DNA of 29,913 bases from an uncultured Rivibacter sp. (GTDB taxonomy: Bacteria > Pseudomonadota > Gammaproteobacteria > Burkholderiales > Burkholderiaceae), in contig CAMLLU010000066.1 in NCBI GenBank assembly GCA_946480925.1, positions 1 to 29,913 on the forward strand. Direction: 5' to 3'. The translations under genes and the position numbers were made by a program. Below, piece after piece: positions 23,361 to 29,913 of the stretch (the first letter of the stretch is position 1; every line of letters begins with the position of its first letter). A model generated the notes under the pieces. The model saw nothing but the letters and a program-made list of their open reading frames with translations, searched no databases and was not told the origin of the DNA.

Positions 23361-24068
23361 ATGCCGGCCATGCCCGCCTCCTCCGCCAGCCGACCCATCA
23401 CGCTCGACCGTTCGCGCCACGCGGCGCCGCAGGTTTTCGAGCGGCTGCGCGACATGATCCTGTCGCTGGAGCTCACGCCGGGCACGGTGCTCTCGCGCGC
23501 CGAGCTGGCGGCGCAGTTCGGGCTGAGCCAGACGCCCATTCGCGATGCACTCATCAAGCTGGGGGAAGAAGGGCTGGTCGACATCTTTCCGCAGCACGCC
23601 ACGGTGGTGAGCCGCATCGACGCGACAGCCGCCACGCAGGCGCAGTTCCTGCGGCGCGCCATCGAAACCGAAGTGGTGCGCACCCTCGCCGGCAATGCCG
23701 ACGCTGTGTTGACCGCGCAGCTGCGCGCGCAGGTCGACGTGCAGACCGCGCTCACGGGCAGCACGGCCTATCTCGAGTTCATCGAAGCCGACCGGGCCTT
23801 TCACCGGCTGATGTACGAGGCCGCGGGCGTGCCCGACCTCTTTGACCTCGTGCGCCAGCGCAGCGGCCACGTCGATCGGCTGCGCATGCTGAACCTGCCC
23901 TCCCTCGGCAAGCAGCGTGCGATCGTGCGCGACCACCGGCGCATCGTCGATGCCATTGCGAGCGGTGATGCCGAGGCAGCGCAAGCGAGCCTGCGCGAGC
24001 ATCTGTCCGGCACCTTGAGCCAGATCGACGGCATTCGCCGCGCGCACCCGGACTACTTCACCGCGTAG
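23361..24068 (+). CDS. GntR-family (FadR/FCD-type) transcriptional regulator
   Basis: The protein has an N-terminal winged helix (APQVFERLRDMILSLELTPGTVLSRAELAAQFGLSQTPIRDALIKLGEEGLVDIFPQHATVVSRID) typical of GntR regulators, and a helical FCD ligand domain (AQFLRRAIETEVVRTL, FIEADRAFHRLMYEAAGVPDLFDLV, DHRRIVDAIASGDAEAAQASLREHL) whose Asp and His residues usually bind a metal and a carboxylate. The frame runs from GTG 23334, but that start lies in the operator and ATG 23340 in the -35 region. ATG 23361 (or 23370) gives the usual family length. The gene is divergent from the Bug receptor-gudD operon and most likely represses it until a sugar acid binds. It ends close to the convergent hutI gene. 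Confidence 0.85.
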   Translation: MPAMPASSASRPITLDRSRHAAPQVFERLRDMILSLELTPGTVLSRAELAAQFGLSQTPIRDALIKLGEEGLVDIFPQHATVVSRIDATAATQAQFLRRAIETEVVRTLAGNADAVLTAQLRAQVDVQTALTGSTAYLEFIEADRAFHRLMYEAAGVPDLFDLVRQRSGHVDRLRMLNLPSLGKQRAIVRDHRRIVDAIASGDAEAAQASLREHLSGTLSQIDGIRRAHPDYFTA

Positions 24069-24069
24069 C

Positions 24070-24109
24070 CGCGGCCCATCCACTCTCCCTGGCTCAGGCG
24101 CGGGCCGCG
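24070..24109. terminator. Inverted repeat between convergent GntR and hutI genes
   Basis: CGCGGCCC (24070-24077) and GGGCCGCG (24102-24109) form a perfect 8-bp stem with a 24-base loop, filling the gap between the two stop codons. It may end both transcripts. The loop is long and no T-tract is present. Confidence 0.35.
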
Positions 24110-24110
24110 T

Positions 24111-25343
24111 TCAGCGTGGTGTGCGCAGCCTTCCCGCGTTGACCACCGCACTGCACGGGTTAAAGCCCATCGCATAGGGCAGGTCGGCCGGGCGGTCGAT
24201 GTCCCACAGCGCAAAGTCGGCGGCCTTGCCCACTTCGAGCGTGCCCAGCGTGCTGGCCAGGCCGAGCGCCGCGGCCGCATGGCGCGTGGCGCCGGCCAGG
24301 GCTTCCTGCGGTGTGAGGCGGAACAGCGTGCACGCCATGTTCATGGCCGCCAGCAGCGAAGGCATGGGGGAGGTACCGGGGTTGCAATCGGTGGAGACGG
24401 CCATCGGCACGCCGGCATCGCGCAGGGCCTGCACCGGCGGCAGGCGCGTCTCGCGCAGGAAGTAGAACGCACCGGGCAGCAGCACGGCCACGGTGCCGGC
24501 ACCGGCCATGGCCTGCACGGCTTGCGGCGACAGCCATTCGAGGTGGTCGGCAGACAGGCCGCGGTAGCGGGCCACGAGGGCCGCCCCGCCTTGGTCGGAG
24601 AGCTGTTCGGCGTGCAGCTTCACCGGCAGGCCGAGCCCTTGCGCGGCTTCGAACACGCGCTGCGTCTGCGCCGGCGAAAAGCCGATGGTTTCGCAGAACG
24701 CGTCCACCGCGTCGACGAGGCCTTCTGCCACCAGCGCGGGCAGCATGTGCTCGCACAGCATCGCCACGTAATCGTCAGTGCGGCCCGCGTATTCGGGCGG
24801 CACGGCGTGCGCCCCCAGCCACGTGGTGCACACGCGCAGCGGCAAGGTGTGGCCGAGTTCTCGCGCCACGCGCAGCATGCGGGCTTCGGTGTCGGTATCG
24901 AGCCCGTAGCCTGACTTGACCTCGAGCGTGGTCACGCCCTCGGCCAGCAGGCTCTTCACGCGCGGCAGGCTTGCGCCGAGCAGTGCTGCTTCGTCAGCCG
25001 CCCGCGTGGCCCGCACGGTGGAAAGGATGCCGCCGCCGCGCCGCGCGATCGCTTCGTAGGGCACGCCGTTCAGGCGTGCTTCGAATTCGTCGCTGCGGTT
25101 GCCGGCGTAGACGATGTGCGTGTGGCAGTCGATGAGCCCGGGGGTGAGCCAGCAGCCCTGGCCGTCGTGTTCTTCCGCTGCGTGCGCACCCGAAGGCAAG
25201 TCACGCTGGGCGCCGATCCAGGCGATGCGGCCGTCGCGCACGGCGATGGCGCCCTCGCACAACTCCCCGTAGCCGCCCTGCGGCCCAGCCATCGTTGCGA
25301 GGTGGACGTTCTTCCACAGTGCATCCCAGCTCGGCGTGTTCAT
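24111..25343 (-). CDS. hutI: Imidazolonepropionase
   Basis: The 410-residue product is an amidohydrolase of normal HutI length. It shows the metal motif [27 protein letters not shown] (His74, His76), [28 protein letters not shown] (His244), SADHLEWL (His267) and [11 protein letters not shown] (Asp319). It hydrolyses 4-imidazolone-5-propionate to N-formimino-L-glutamate, the third step of histidine degradation, in the cytoplasm. It lies 13 bases downstream of hutU in the same operon with a GAAGG ribosome binding site. The histidase (hutH) and later hut genes are not in the window. Confidence 0.95.
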   Translation of the reverse strand: MNTPSWDALWKNVHLATMAGPQGGYGELCEGAIAVRDGRIAWIGAQRDLPSGAHAAEEHDGQGCWLTPGLIDCHTHIVYAGNRSDEFEARLNGVPYEAIARRGGGILSTVRATRAADEAALLGASLPRVKSLLAEGVTTLEVKSGYGLDTDTEARMLRVARELGHTLPLRVCTTWLGAHAVPPEYAGRTDDYVAMLCEHMLPALVAEGLVDAVDAFCETIGFSPAQTQRVFEAAQGLGLPVKLHAEQLSDQGGAALVARYRGLSADHLEWLSPQAVQAMAGAGTVAVLLPGAFYFLRETRLPPVQALRDAGVPMAVSTDCNPGTSPMPSLLAAMNMACTLFRLTPQEALAGATRHAAAALGLASTLGTLEVGKAADFALWDIDRPADLPYAMGFNPCSAVVNAGRLRTPR

Positions 25344-25356
25344 GGCGCCCGTGCCT

Positions 25357-27054
25357 TCACTTGATCATCGGCAGCTTGAGCCCCTGCTTCTTCGCGGTGG
25401 CGATGGCCAGCTCGTAGCCCGCATCGGCATGCCGCATCACGCCCGAGCCGCTGTCGTTCACCAGCACGCGCGCCAGTCGCTTCGCTGCGGCTTCGGTGCC
25501 GTCGCACACGATCACCATGCCGGCATGCTGCGAATAGCCCATGCCCACGCCGCCGCCGTGGTGCAGCGACACCCAGCTCGCGCCGCCGGCCGTGCTGAGC
25601 AAGGCGTTGAGCAGCGGCCAGTCCGACACGGCGTCGGTGCCGTCGCGCATGCTTTCGGTTTCGCGGTTGGGGCTGGCCACGGAGCCGGTGTCCAGGTGGT
25701 CGCGGCCGATCACGATGGGCGCCTTGAGCTCGCCGCGCCTGACCATCTCGTTGAATGCAAGGCCGGCCTTGTCTCGCTCGCCCAGGCCCAGCCAGCAGAT
25801 GCGCGCCGGCAGCCCCTGGAACGAGATGCGCTCGCGCGCCATGTCGAGCCAGCGGTGCACGTGCTTGTTCTCGGGGAACAGTTCCTTGATCTTCGCGTCG
25901 GTCTTGTAGATGTCATCCGGGTCGCCCGAAAGCGCGACCCATCGAAACGGCCCTTTGCCTTCGCAGAACAGCGGGCGGATGTACGCCGGCACGAAGCCCG
26001 GAAAGTCGAATGCGTTCTTCACGCCGTTGTCCAAGGCCACCTGGCGGATGTTGTTGCCGTAGTCCACCGTCGGCACGCCCATGGCCTGGAAGTCGAGCAT
26101 GGCCTGCACGTGCACCGCGCACGAGCGCGCCGCTGCCGCCGTGAGTTCGGCCTGCTGCCCAGGCTCGCGCTGCGCGGCCTTCCATCGATCGACGCTCCAG
26201 CCGATGGGCAGGTAGCCGTGCACGAGGTCGTGTGCCGAGGTCTGGTCGGTCACGAGGTCGGGCTTCAGGCCGCCGGCCTTCGCGCGCTTCACCAGCTCGG
26301 GCAGCAGCTCGGCCGCGTTGCCCAGCAGGCCGATCGACACAGCCTTCTTCTCGGCCGTGTAGCGCTCGATGCGGGCCAGCGCATCATCGAGGTCGGTAGC
26401 CTGTTCGTCGAGGTAGCGCGAGCGCAACCGGAAGTCGATGCTGCTCTGCTGGCATTCGATGGTGAGCGACGCCGCCCCCGCGAACGTGGCCGCCAGCGGC
26501 TGCGCACCGCCCATGCCGCCCAGGCCGGCGGTGAGGATCCAGCGGCCGGCCATGCTGCCGCCGAAGTGCTGCCGCCCGGCCTCCGCAAAGGTTTCGTAGG
26601 TGCCCTGCACGATGCCCTGGCTGCCGATGTAGATCCAGCTGCCGGCCGTCATCTGCCCATACATGAACAGGCCCTTGCGGTCGAGCTCGTTGAAATGCTC
26701 CCAGGTAGCCCATTTCGGCACGAGATTGGAGTTGGCGATCAGCACGCGCGGTGCGTCGGCATGCGTCTTGAACACGCCCACCGGCTTGCCCGACTGGATG
26801 AGCAGCGACTCGTCGTCTTCCAGCTCGCGCAGCGACGCGAGGATCTGGTCGAAGCAGGCCCAGTCGCGCGCGGCACGGCCGATGCCTCCGTAGACGACCA
26901 GATGCTTCGGGTTCTCGGCCACCTCGGCATCGAGGTTGTTCTGGATCATGCGATAGGCGGCTTCGGCGATCCAGTTCTTGCATGTGAGCTGCGGGCCGCG
27001 AGGGGCTCGGATCACGCGGGAGGCGTCGTGGCGGGGATCCTGGGCTTGGGGCAT
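25357..27054 (-). CDS. hutU: Urocanate hydratase
   Basis: The 565-residue protein matches urocanase in length and motifs: [66 protein letters not shown], the NAD-binding stretch [19 protein letters not shown] (172-190), [19 protein letters not shown] (active-site Cys region), and [27 protein letters not shown]. It adds water to urocanate to give imidazolonepropionate using bound NAD, the second step of histidine breakdown. It is the first gene of the hutU-hutI operon. ATG 27054 has an AGGAG ribosome binding site nine bases upstream. A promoter and a HutC-like operator lie just before it. Confidence 0.97.
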   Translation of the reverse strand: MPQAQDPRHDASRVIRAPRGPQLTCKNWIAEAAYRMIQNNLDAEVAENPKHLVVYGGIGRAARDWACFDQILASLRELEDDESLLIQSGKPVGVFKTHADAPRVLIANSNLVPKWATWEHFNELDRKGLFMYGQMTAGSWIYIGSQGIVQGTYETFAEAGRQHFGGSMAGRWILTAGLGGMGGAQPLAATFAGAASLTIECQQSSIDFRLRSRYLDEQATDLDDALARIERYTAEKKAVSIGLLGNAAELLPELVKRAKAGGLKPDLVTDQTSAHDLVHGYLPIGWSVDRWKAAQREPGQQAELTAAAARSCAVHVQAMLDFQAMGVPTVDYGNNIRQVALDNGVKNAFDFPGFVPAYIRPLFCEGKGPFRWVALSGDPDDIYKTDAKIKELFPENKHVHRWLDMARERISFQGLPARICWLGLGERDKAGLAFNEMVRRGELKAPIVIGRDHLDTGSVASPNRETESMRDGTDAVSDWPLLNALLSTAGGASWVSLHHGGGVGMGYSQHAGMVIVCDGTEAAAKRLARVLVNDSGSGVMRHADAGYELAIATAKKQGLKLPMIK

Positions 27055-27067
27055 GGTGGGGCTCCTA

Positions 27068-27081
27068 CTTGTCTATACAAG
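27068..27081. promoter_or_regulatory. HutC-like operator upstream of hutU
   Basis: CTTGTCTATACAAG has perfect 5-bp arms (CTTGT/ACAAG) and differs by one centre base from CTTGTATATACAAG, the type of site bound by the urocanate-responsive repressor HutC. It overlaps the end of the -10 and the expected transcription start. Confidence 0.75.
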
Positions 27082-27108
27082 CATATCGCCGTGCGCTGCA
27101 GCTGCCAA
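27080..27108 (-). promoter_or_regulatory. Sigma70 promoter of hutU-hutI
   Basis: On the minus strand TTGGCA (plus 27103-27108), a 17-base spacer and TATGCT (plus 27080-27085) form a good promoter, placing the start within the HutC-like operator about 20 bases before ATG 27054. Confidence 0.6.
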
Positions 27109-27153
27109 GTCGCCGCGGCCCGCACCCGCGGAAACCCTGACACGGCCGCGGTT

Positions 27154-28074
27154 TCATTCGGGCGGGCGCCTTGCAGCCACGAGCGCCAGCCCCATCACCG
27201 CCACGCCCGTCAACTGCAGGCCGCTGAGCGCCCGCCCATACACCAGCCAATCCATCAGCACCGCGGCGCCGGGGTACACGAACTGCAGCAGCGCGATGCG
27301 GCCGGTGGGCAGGCGGGCCATGCCGGCATACAGCACCACGTAGGCGAGGCCTGTGTGCAGCACGCCCAGCCCCGCGAGCCAGGCCCATGCCGCGCCGGCT
27401 TGCGGCCAGCCATGCACGAAAGGCCACCACACGAGCAGCAGCGTGCCCGCCAGGCATTGCCACCACGCCAGCGCGAACGAGCTCACACCTGGCGCGGCCT
27501 TGGCGATGAGCGTCACGCAGGCATAGCTGAACGAGCCGCCCAGGCACATGGCCAGGCCGAGCAGATAGGCAGGCGCCCACATGGCAGCACCCGAGGCGTT
27601 TTCGAAGAGGCCCGTGGCCAGCGCCAGCCCGGCCAGGGCGACCACGGCTGCCGCGGCTTGCCGGGGCGACACCTTCTCGCGCAGCCACCACGCGCCCAGC
27701 GCGAGCACCCACAGCGGCTGCACATGGAACACCACGGTGGCCACGCCGATGGAGGTCCGCGAAATGGCGGCGAAGAAGAGCGCCCAGTTCGCGATCATCA
27801 ACACGCCGGCCGCCACGGCCATCAACAGCGCGCGGCCGCGCAGGCCCAGCTCGCCGAGCCGGCCGGTGGCCGCGCCCCACAGCAGCAGCGCCAACGCGCC
27901 GAAACCGCAGCGGAACCACACCGTCGCCAGCGGGTGCTGGCCCGCCTCTTCGACGAACACGCCCAGCGTGCCCAGCAGCAGCCCGCCGGCCGTCATCAGC
28001 CATGTGCCGCGACGTGCCTGTGCCGTTGCATCGGCCGGCTGCAGGCCTGTGTTGGAGTTGGCCAGTGAAGTCAT
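27154..28074 (-). CDS. EamA-family (DMT superfamily) transporter
   Basis: The 306-residue protein has ten hydrophobic helices in two EamA repeats: first GTWLMTAGGLLLGTLGVFVEEAGQHPLATVWFRCGFGALALLLW and TSIGVATVVFHVQPLWVLALGAWWLREKVSPRQ, second YLLGLAMCLGGSFSYACVTLIAK and TGLAYVVLYAGMARLPTGRIALLQFVYPGAAVLMDWLVYGRALS. The P-x-W-V-x-L...EKxxxxQ and YPxxAVxxxxxxYGxxL segments are typical of drug/metabolite transporters that export amino acids or metabolites across the inner membrane. It is divergent from a LysR gene, the usual arrangement when LysR controls an exporter. Substrate unknown. It ends 73 bases before the hut promoter and is transcribed in the same direction. Confidence 0.92.
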   Translation of the reverse strand: MTSLANSNTGLQPADATAQARRGTWLMTAGGLLLGTLGVFVEEAGQHPLATVWFRCGFGALALLLWGAATGRLGELGLRGRALLMAVAAGVLMIANWALFFAAISRTSIGVATVVFHVQPLWVLALGAWWLREKVSPRQAAAAVVALAGLALATGLFENASGAAMWAPAYLLGLAMCLGGSFSYACVTLIAKAAPGVSSFALAWWQCLAGTLLLVWWPFVHGWPQAGAAWAWLAGLGVLHTGLAYVVLYAGMARLPTGRIALLQFVYPGAAVLMDWLVYGRALSGLQLTGVAVMGLALVAARRPPE

Positions 28075-28101
28075 GGCTTCACTGTGCGAGGCGCCAGTGT
28101 T

Positions 28102-28114
28102 TGCGTAAAGCGCA
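28102..28114. promoter_or_regulatory. Candidate LysR-type operator (T-N11-A) in divergent promoter region
   Basis: TGCGTAAAGCGCA is an imperfect dyad (TGCG/CGCA arms) that fits the T-N11-A pattern of LysR boxes, lying in the 87-base gap between the transporter and regulator genes. A second short dyad, TTCG-CTTAT-CGAA, follows at 28133-28145. Confidence 0.4.
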
Positions 28115-28161
28115 TAGTGCTGACGGCTACCATTCGCTTATCGAAATCATGGAGCACGCCG

Positions 28162-29022
28162 ATGCAAGCCGCCGACCTGCAGCTCGACTGGCTGCGCGCC
28201 TTCGTGGCCGTGGTGGACGCCGGCTCGCTCACAGCTGCTGCGCCGCGGGTGTTCCGCTCGCAATCGGCGCTGAGCATGCAGCTCAAGAAGCTCGAAGACG
28301 CGGTGGGGCGCCCGGTGCTGACGCGCGGGCCGCGGCACCTGGAACTCACGCCCACCGGTGCCGAATTGCTGGGCTATGCGCGCCGCATGCTGGAGCTGCA
28401 CGCGCAGGCACAGCAGGCGCTGCACGGGCAGGCGCTGTCAGGCCGGCTCACGCTGGGCGTGCCCGACGACTACGCCGCCAGCTACCTCACGCCGGTGCTG
28501 CGAAGCTTCGCCGGACGGCATGCGGGCGTGGAGATCACGCTGGTGTGCGAGCAGTCCACGTCGCTCGTACCGAAGGTGCAGCGCGGCGAGGTGGACATTG
28601 CACTGGTGACGCGAGACCGCCCGCAGCGCGGCACCTTGCTGTTCCACGAACCGCTGGTGTGGGTGGGCGCACCGCAGCACGAGGCCTGGCGGCGCAACCC
28701 CCTGCCCATTGCGGTGTACGAGGCCGGCAGCCGCGCACGCCGCGATGCACTGGCCGCGTTGTCGGCGCAGCGGCGCGCGCACCGCATCGTCTACAACAGC
28801 TCCAGCCTGGCGGGCCAGCTGGCCGCGGTGGAAAGCGGGCTGGCGATTGCCGTGCTCACGCGCTGCAGCGTTCCGCCGGGCTTGCACGTGCTGCAGGCGC
28901 GCCACGGCCTGCCGGATCTGCCGGCACTCGAAGTGGCCGTGCTGCGCAGCAAGGCCTCGACAGGCTCCGCGGCGGTGGACGCGATGTTCGAGCAGATGAC
29001 GAGCACGCTGCGGCGCCTCTAG
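28162..29022 (+). CDS. LysR-family transcriptional regulator
   Basis: ATG 28162 has a GGAG ribosome binding site seven bases upstream and starts the usual LysR N-terminus; the frame extends back to 28084 but those residues are not LysR-like. The helix-turn-helix is at residues about 10-65 (LDWLRAFVAVVDAGSLTAAAPRVFRSQSALSMQLKKLEDAVGRPVLTRGPRHLELTPTGAELL), followed by a periplasmic-binding-like co-inducer domain (GRLTLGVPDDYAASYLTPVLRSFAGRHAGVEITLVCEQSTSLVPKVQRGEVDIALVTRD). The product of 286 residues is normal length. It is divergent from the EamA transporter and probably controls it. Confidence 0.92.
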   Translation: MQAADLQLDWLRAFVAVVDAGSLTAAAPRVFRSQSALSMQLKKLEDAVGRPVLTRGPRHLELTPTGAELLGYARRMLELHAQAQQALHGQALSGRLTLGVPDDYAASYLTPVLRSFAGRHAGVEITLVCEQSTSLVPKVQRGEVDIALVTRDRPQRGTLLFHEPLVWVGAPQHEAWRRNPLPIAVYEAGSRARRDALAALSAQRRAHRIVYNSSSLAGQLAAVESGLAIAVLTRCSVPPGLHVLQARHGLPDLPALEVAVLRSKASTGSAAVDAMFEQMTSTLRRL

Positions 29023-29105
29023 GGCATGTTGTGAACGCTATCCCGCCTGCGTACCGAGAGTGTTGCCGCTACGACCATAATCGCGCGCGACCGAAAAGAA
29101 CATTC

Positions 29106-29111
29106 AGGAGG
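29106..29111 (+). promoter_or_regulatory. Consensus ribosome binding site of the second vgrG
   Basis: AGGAGG lies six bases before ATG 29118 and fixes the start. The 95-base gap after the LysR gene also has CATAAT at 29076-29081 as a possible -10, but no matching -35 was found. Confidence 0.7.
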
Positions 29112-29117
29112 AACTCC

Positions 29118-29913
29118 ATGCGATTGCCATCGCAGGACGGCGCGAGCTTCGCGCCTGCCGAGCTTTTGTCTGCCCTGCTGCAGGGCCTGCCCAGCCAGCA
29201 CAAGCGCCTGCTGGCCATCGACACCCCGCTGCCCGGCAACCCCTTCGTGGTCGAGCGCCTGCACGGCACCGAAGGCGTCAACACCCTCGGCACCTTCGGG
29301 ATCGACTGCCTGTCGGTCAACGCCCACCTCGACCTCACGCCACTGATCGGCGCCGAAGTCACGCTGCAGCTCACCCAGGCCGACGGCTCGCAGCGCCCCT
29401 GGCACGGCTACGTGATGGAGGCCTCTGAGTTGGGCAGCGACGGGGGCCTGGCCCGTTGCCGCCTCACGCTGCAGCCCTGGCCGTGTTTCCTGCAGCACAC
29501 CCGCGACAGCTTCCTCTACCAGGACATGGACGTGCTGGAGATCGTGGCCGACCTGTTCAAGGACTACGACGAGGCCCACTGGCGTGCCGAAGTCACCGAG
29601 CCCCTGCCGCGCTTTGTCACCAAGACCCAATACAACGAGAGCGACTTCGACTTCCTGAGCCGCCTGCTGGCCGAAGCGGGCCTGAGCTACCACTTCGAGC
29701 ACGGCGTGCCCGCCCAGGGCAAGCAGGCCCGCCACTGCATGGTCATCACCGACCGGCAAGCCAAGCGCCCCGACCTTGGCACCCTGCGCTTCAGCCGCCC
29801 CGTGCAAGGCAGCAGTGGCTTGGCAGCCGTGGTGGCCGGGCTGCTCGGTGCCAACGAAGACACCATCACCGCCTTCGCCGCCCACCGTCAGGTGCAGCCC
29901 AACGCCGTCAGCC
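29118..29913 (+). CDS. vgrG: Type VI secretion tip protein VgrG, N-terminal part (3' end outside window)
   Basis: The frame opens at ATG 29118 with no stop to the end of the window. The 265 visible residues are the gp27-like hub of a VgrG: KRLLAIDTPLPGNPFVVERLHGTEGVNTLGTFGIDCLSVNAHLDLTPLIGAEVTLQL, then GSQRPWHGYVMEASELGSDGGLARCRLTLQPWPCFLQHTRDSFLYQDMDVLEIVADLF and YNESDFDFLSRLLAEAGLSYHFEH. These match the family pattern in which Y-x-E-S-D-x-x-F-x-x-R-L-x-E-x-x-G marks the hub domain. It would form part of the T6SS spike. No Hcp or other structural T6SS gene precedes it, so this is a dispersed vgrG island. Whether it is a close copy of the vgrG at the left edge cannot be checked because the visible parts do not overlap. 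Confidence 0.93.
   Translation, partial: MRLPSQDGASFAPAELLSALLQGLPSQHKRLLAIDTPLPGNPFVVERLHGTEGVNTLGTFGIDCLSVNAHLDLTPLIGAEVTLQLTQADGSQRPWHGYVMEASELGSDGGLARCRLTLQPWPCFLQHTRDSFLYQDMDVLEIVADLFKDYDEAHWRAEVTEPLPRFVTKTQYNESDFDFLSRLLAEAGLSYHFEHGVPAQGKQARHCMVITDRQAKRPDLGTLRFSRPVQGSSGLAAVVAGLLGANEDTITAFAAHRQVQPNAVS

Noticed and set aside
25336..28068. 910-codon open frame on the plus strand
   Set aside because: It is antisense to hutU and the EamA transporter, both clear genes; the composition (His, Gln, Arg runs) is that of an antisense frame.
28133..28153. TTCGC near 28134 as a second PIP box half
   Set aside because: The base string 15 positions later is not TTCGC, so there is no second repeat; it is part of a TTCG...CGAA dyad near the LysR gene.
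29019..29885. 288-codon open frame on the minus strand
   Set aside because: The plus strand here encodes the VgrG hub from a perfect ribosome binding site; the minus frame is its shadow.
1..29913. CRISPR arrays, tRNA and rRNA genes
   Set aside because: No regularly spaced direct repeats, no tRNA cloverleaf signatures and no rRNA-like conserved blocks were seen on reading the window.

Overview
The window is high-GC (mostly 65-75% by eye) and gene-dense. It looks like a chromosomal segment of a betaproteobacterium of the order Burkholderiales, judging from the Bug-type TctC receptor, the LysR/DMT and hut gene styles, VgrG proteins with a DUF2345 tail, and a perfect PIP/hrpII box. The species cannot be named from sequence alone.

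Layout. (1) 1-6589: the 3' end of a type VI secretion vgrG, a large effector with an M23-like N-terminal half and a GH19/lysozyme-like C-terminal toxin end, and three exported proteins (two look like divergent paralogous immunity proteins) interrupted by an IS3-family transposase remnant. Base composition drops sharply inside the effector gene at about 2270 and stays low to about 6650, which suggests that the toxin tip and its immunity genes were exchanged as a cassette. (2) 6772-12069: an extradiol (LigB/YgiD) dioxygenase facing a two-gene RND efflux system (membrane fusion lipoprotein then inner-membrane pump). (3) 12210-15601: a perfect PIP/hrpII box (TTCGC-N15-TTCGC) with a -10-like element at canonical spacing, 79 bases upstream of an 854-residue protein that joins a disordered Pro/Ala-rich N-terminus, a PI3/4-kinase-like catalytic core and a C-terminal GHSKG lipase; an ankyrin-repeat protein follows. 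This is a strong candidate for an undescribed type III effector locus. (4) 15820-19958: a candidate defence module. Two tightly coupled genes (an all-helical 564-residue protein and a 568-residue protein with a restriction-endonuclease-like N-terminus) converge on an AbiV-family gene. (5) 20225-20809: a small protein with a His...Cys pair, possibly of the Stv family, whose ribosome binding site lies in a hairpin.

(6) 20956-24068: glucarate dehydratase and a Bug-type periplasmic receptor form an operon divergent from a GntR/FCD regulator. The shared promoter has a 16-bp perfect palindrome filling its 17-bp spacer. (7) 24111-27108: hutU-hutI for histidine degradation, with a promoter overlapped by a HutC-like operator. 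(8) 27154-29022: an EamA/DMT transporter divergent from a LysR regulator. (9) 29118 to the end: the 5' part of a second vgrG with a perfect AGGAGG ribosome binding site.

The metabolic genes (dioxygenase, RND pump, gud, hut, DMT) look like ordinary core or soil-lifestyle genes. The segments between the two vgrG genes that stand out as accessory are the T6SS toxin/immunity cassette, the PIP-box effector and the nuclease/AbiV cluster. No tRNA, rRNA or CRISPR array was seen, and no gene-free stretch exceeds 300 bases.
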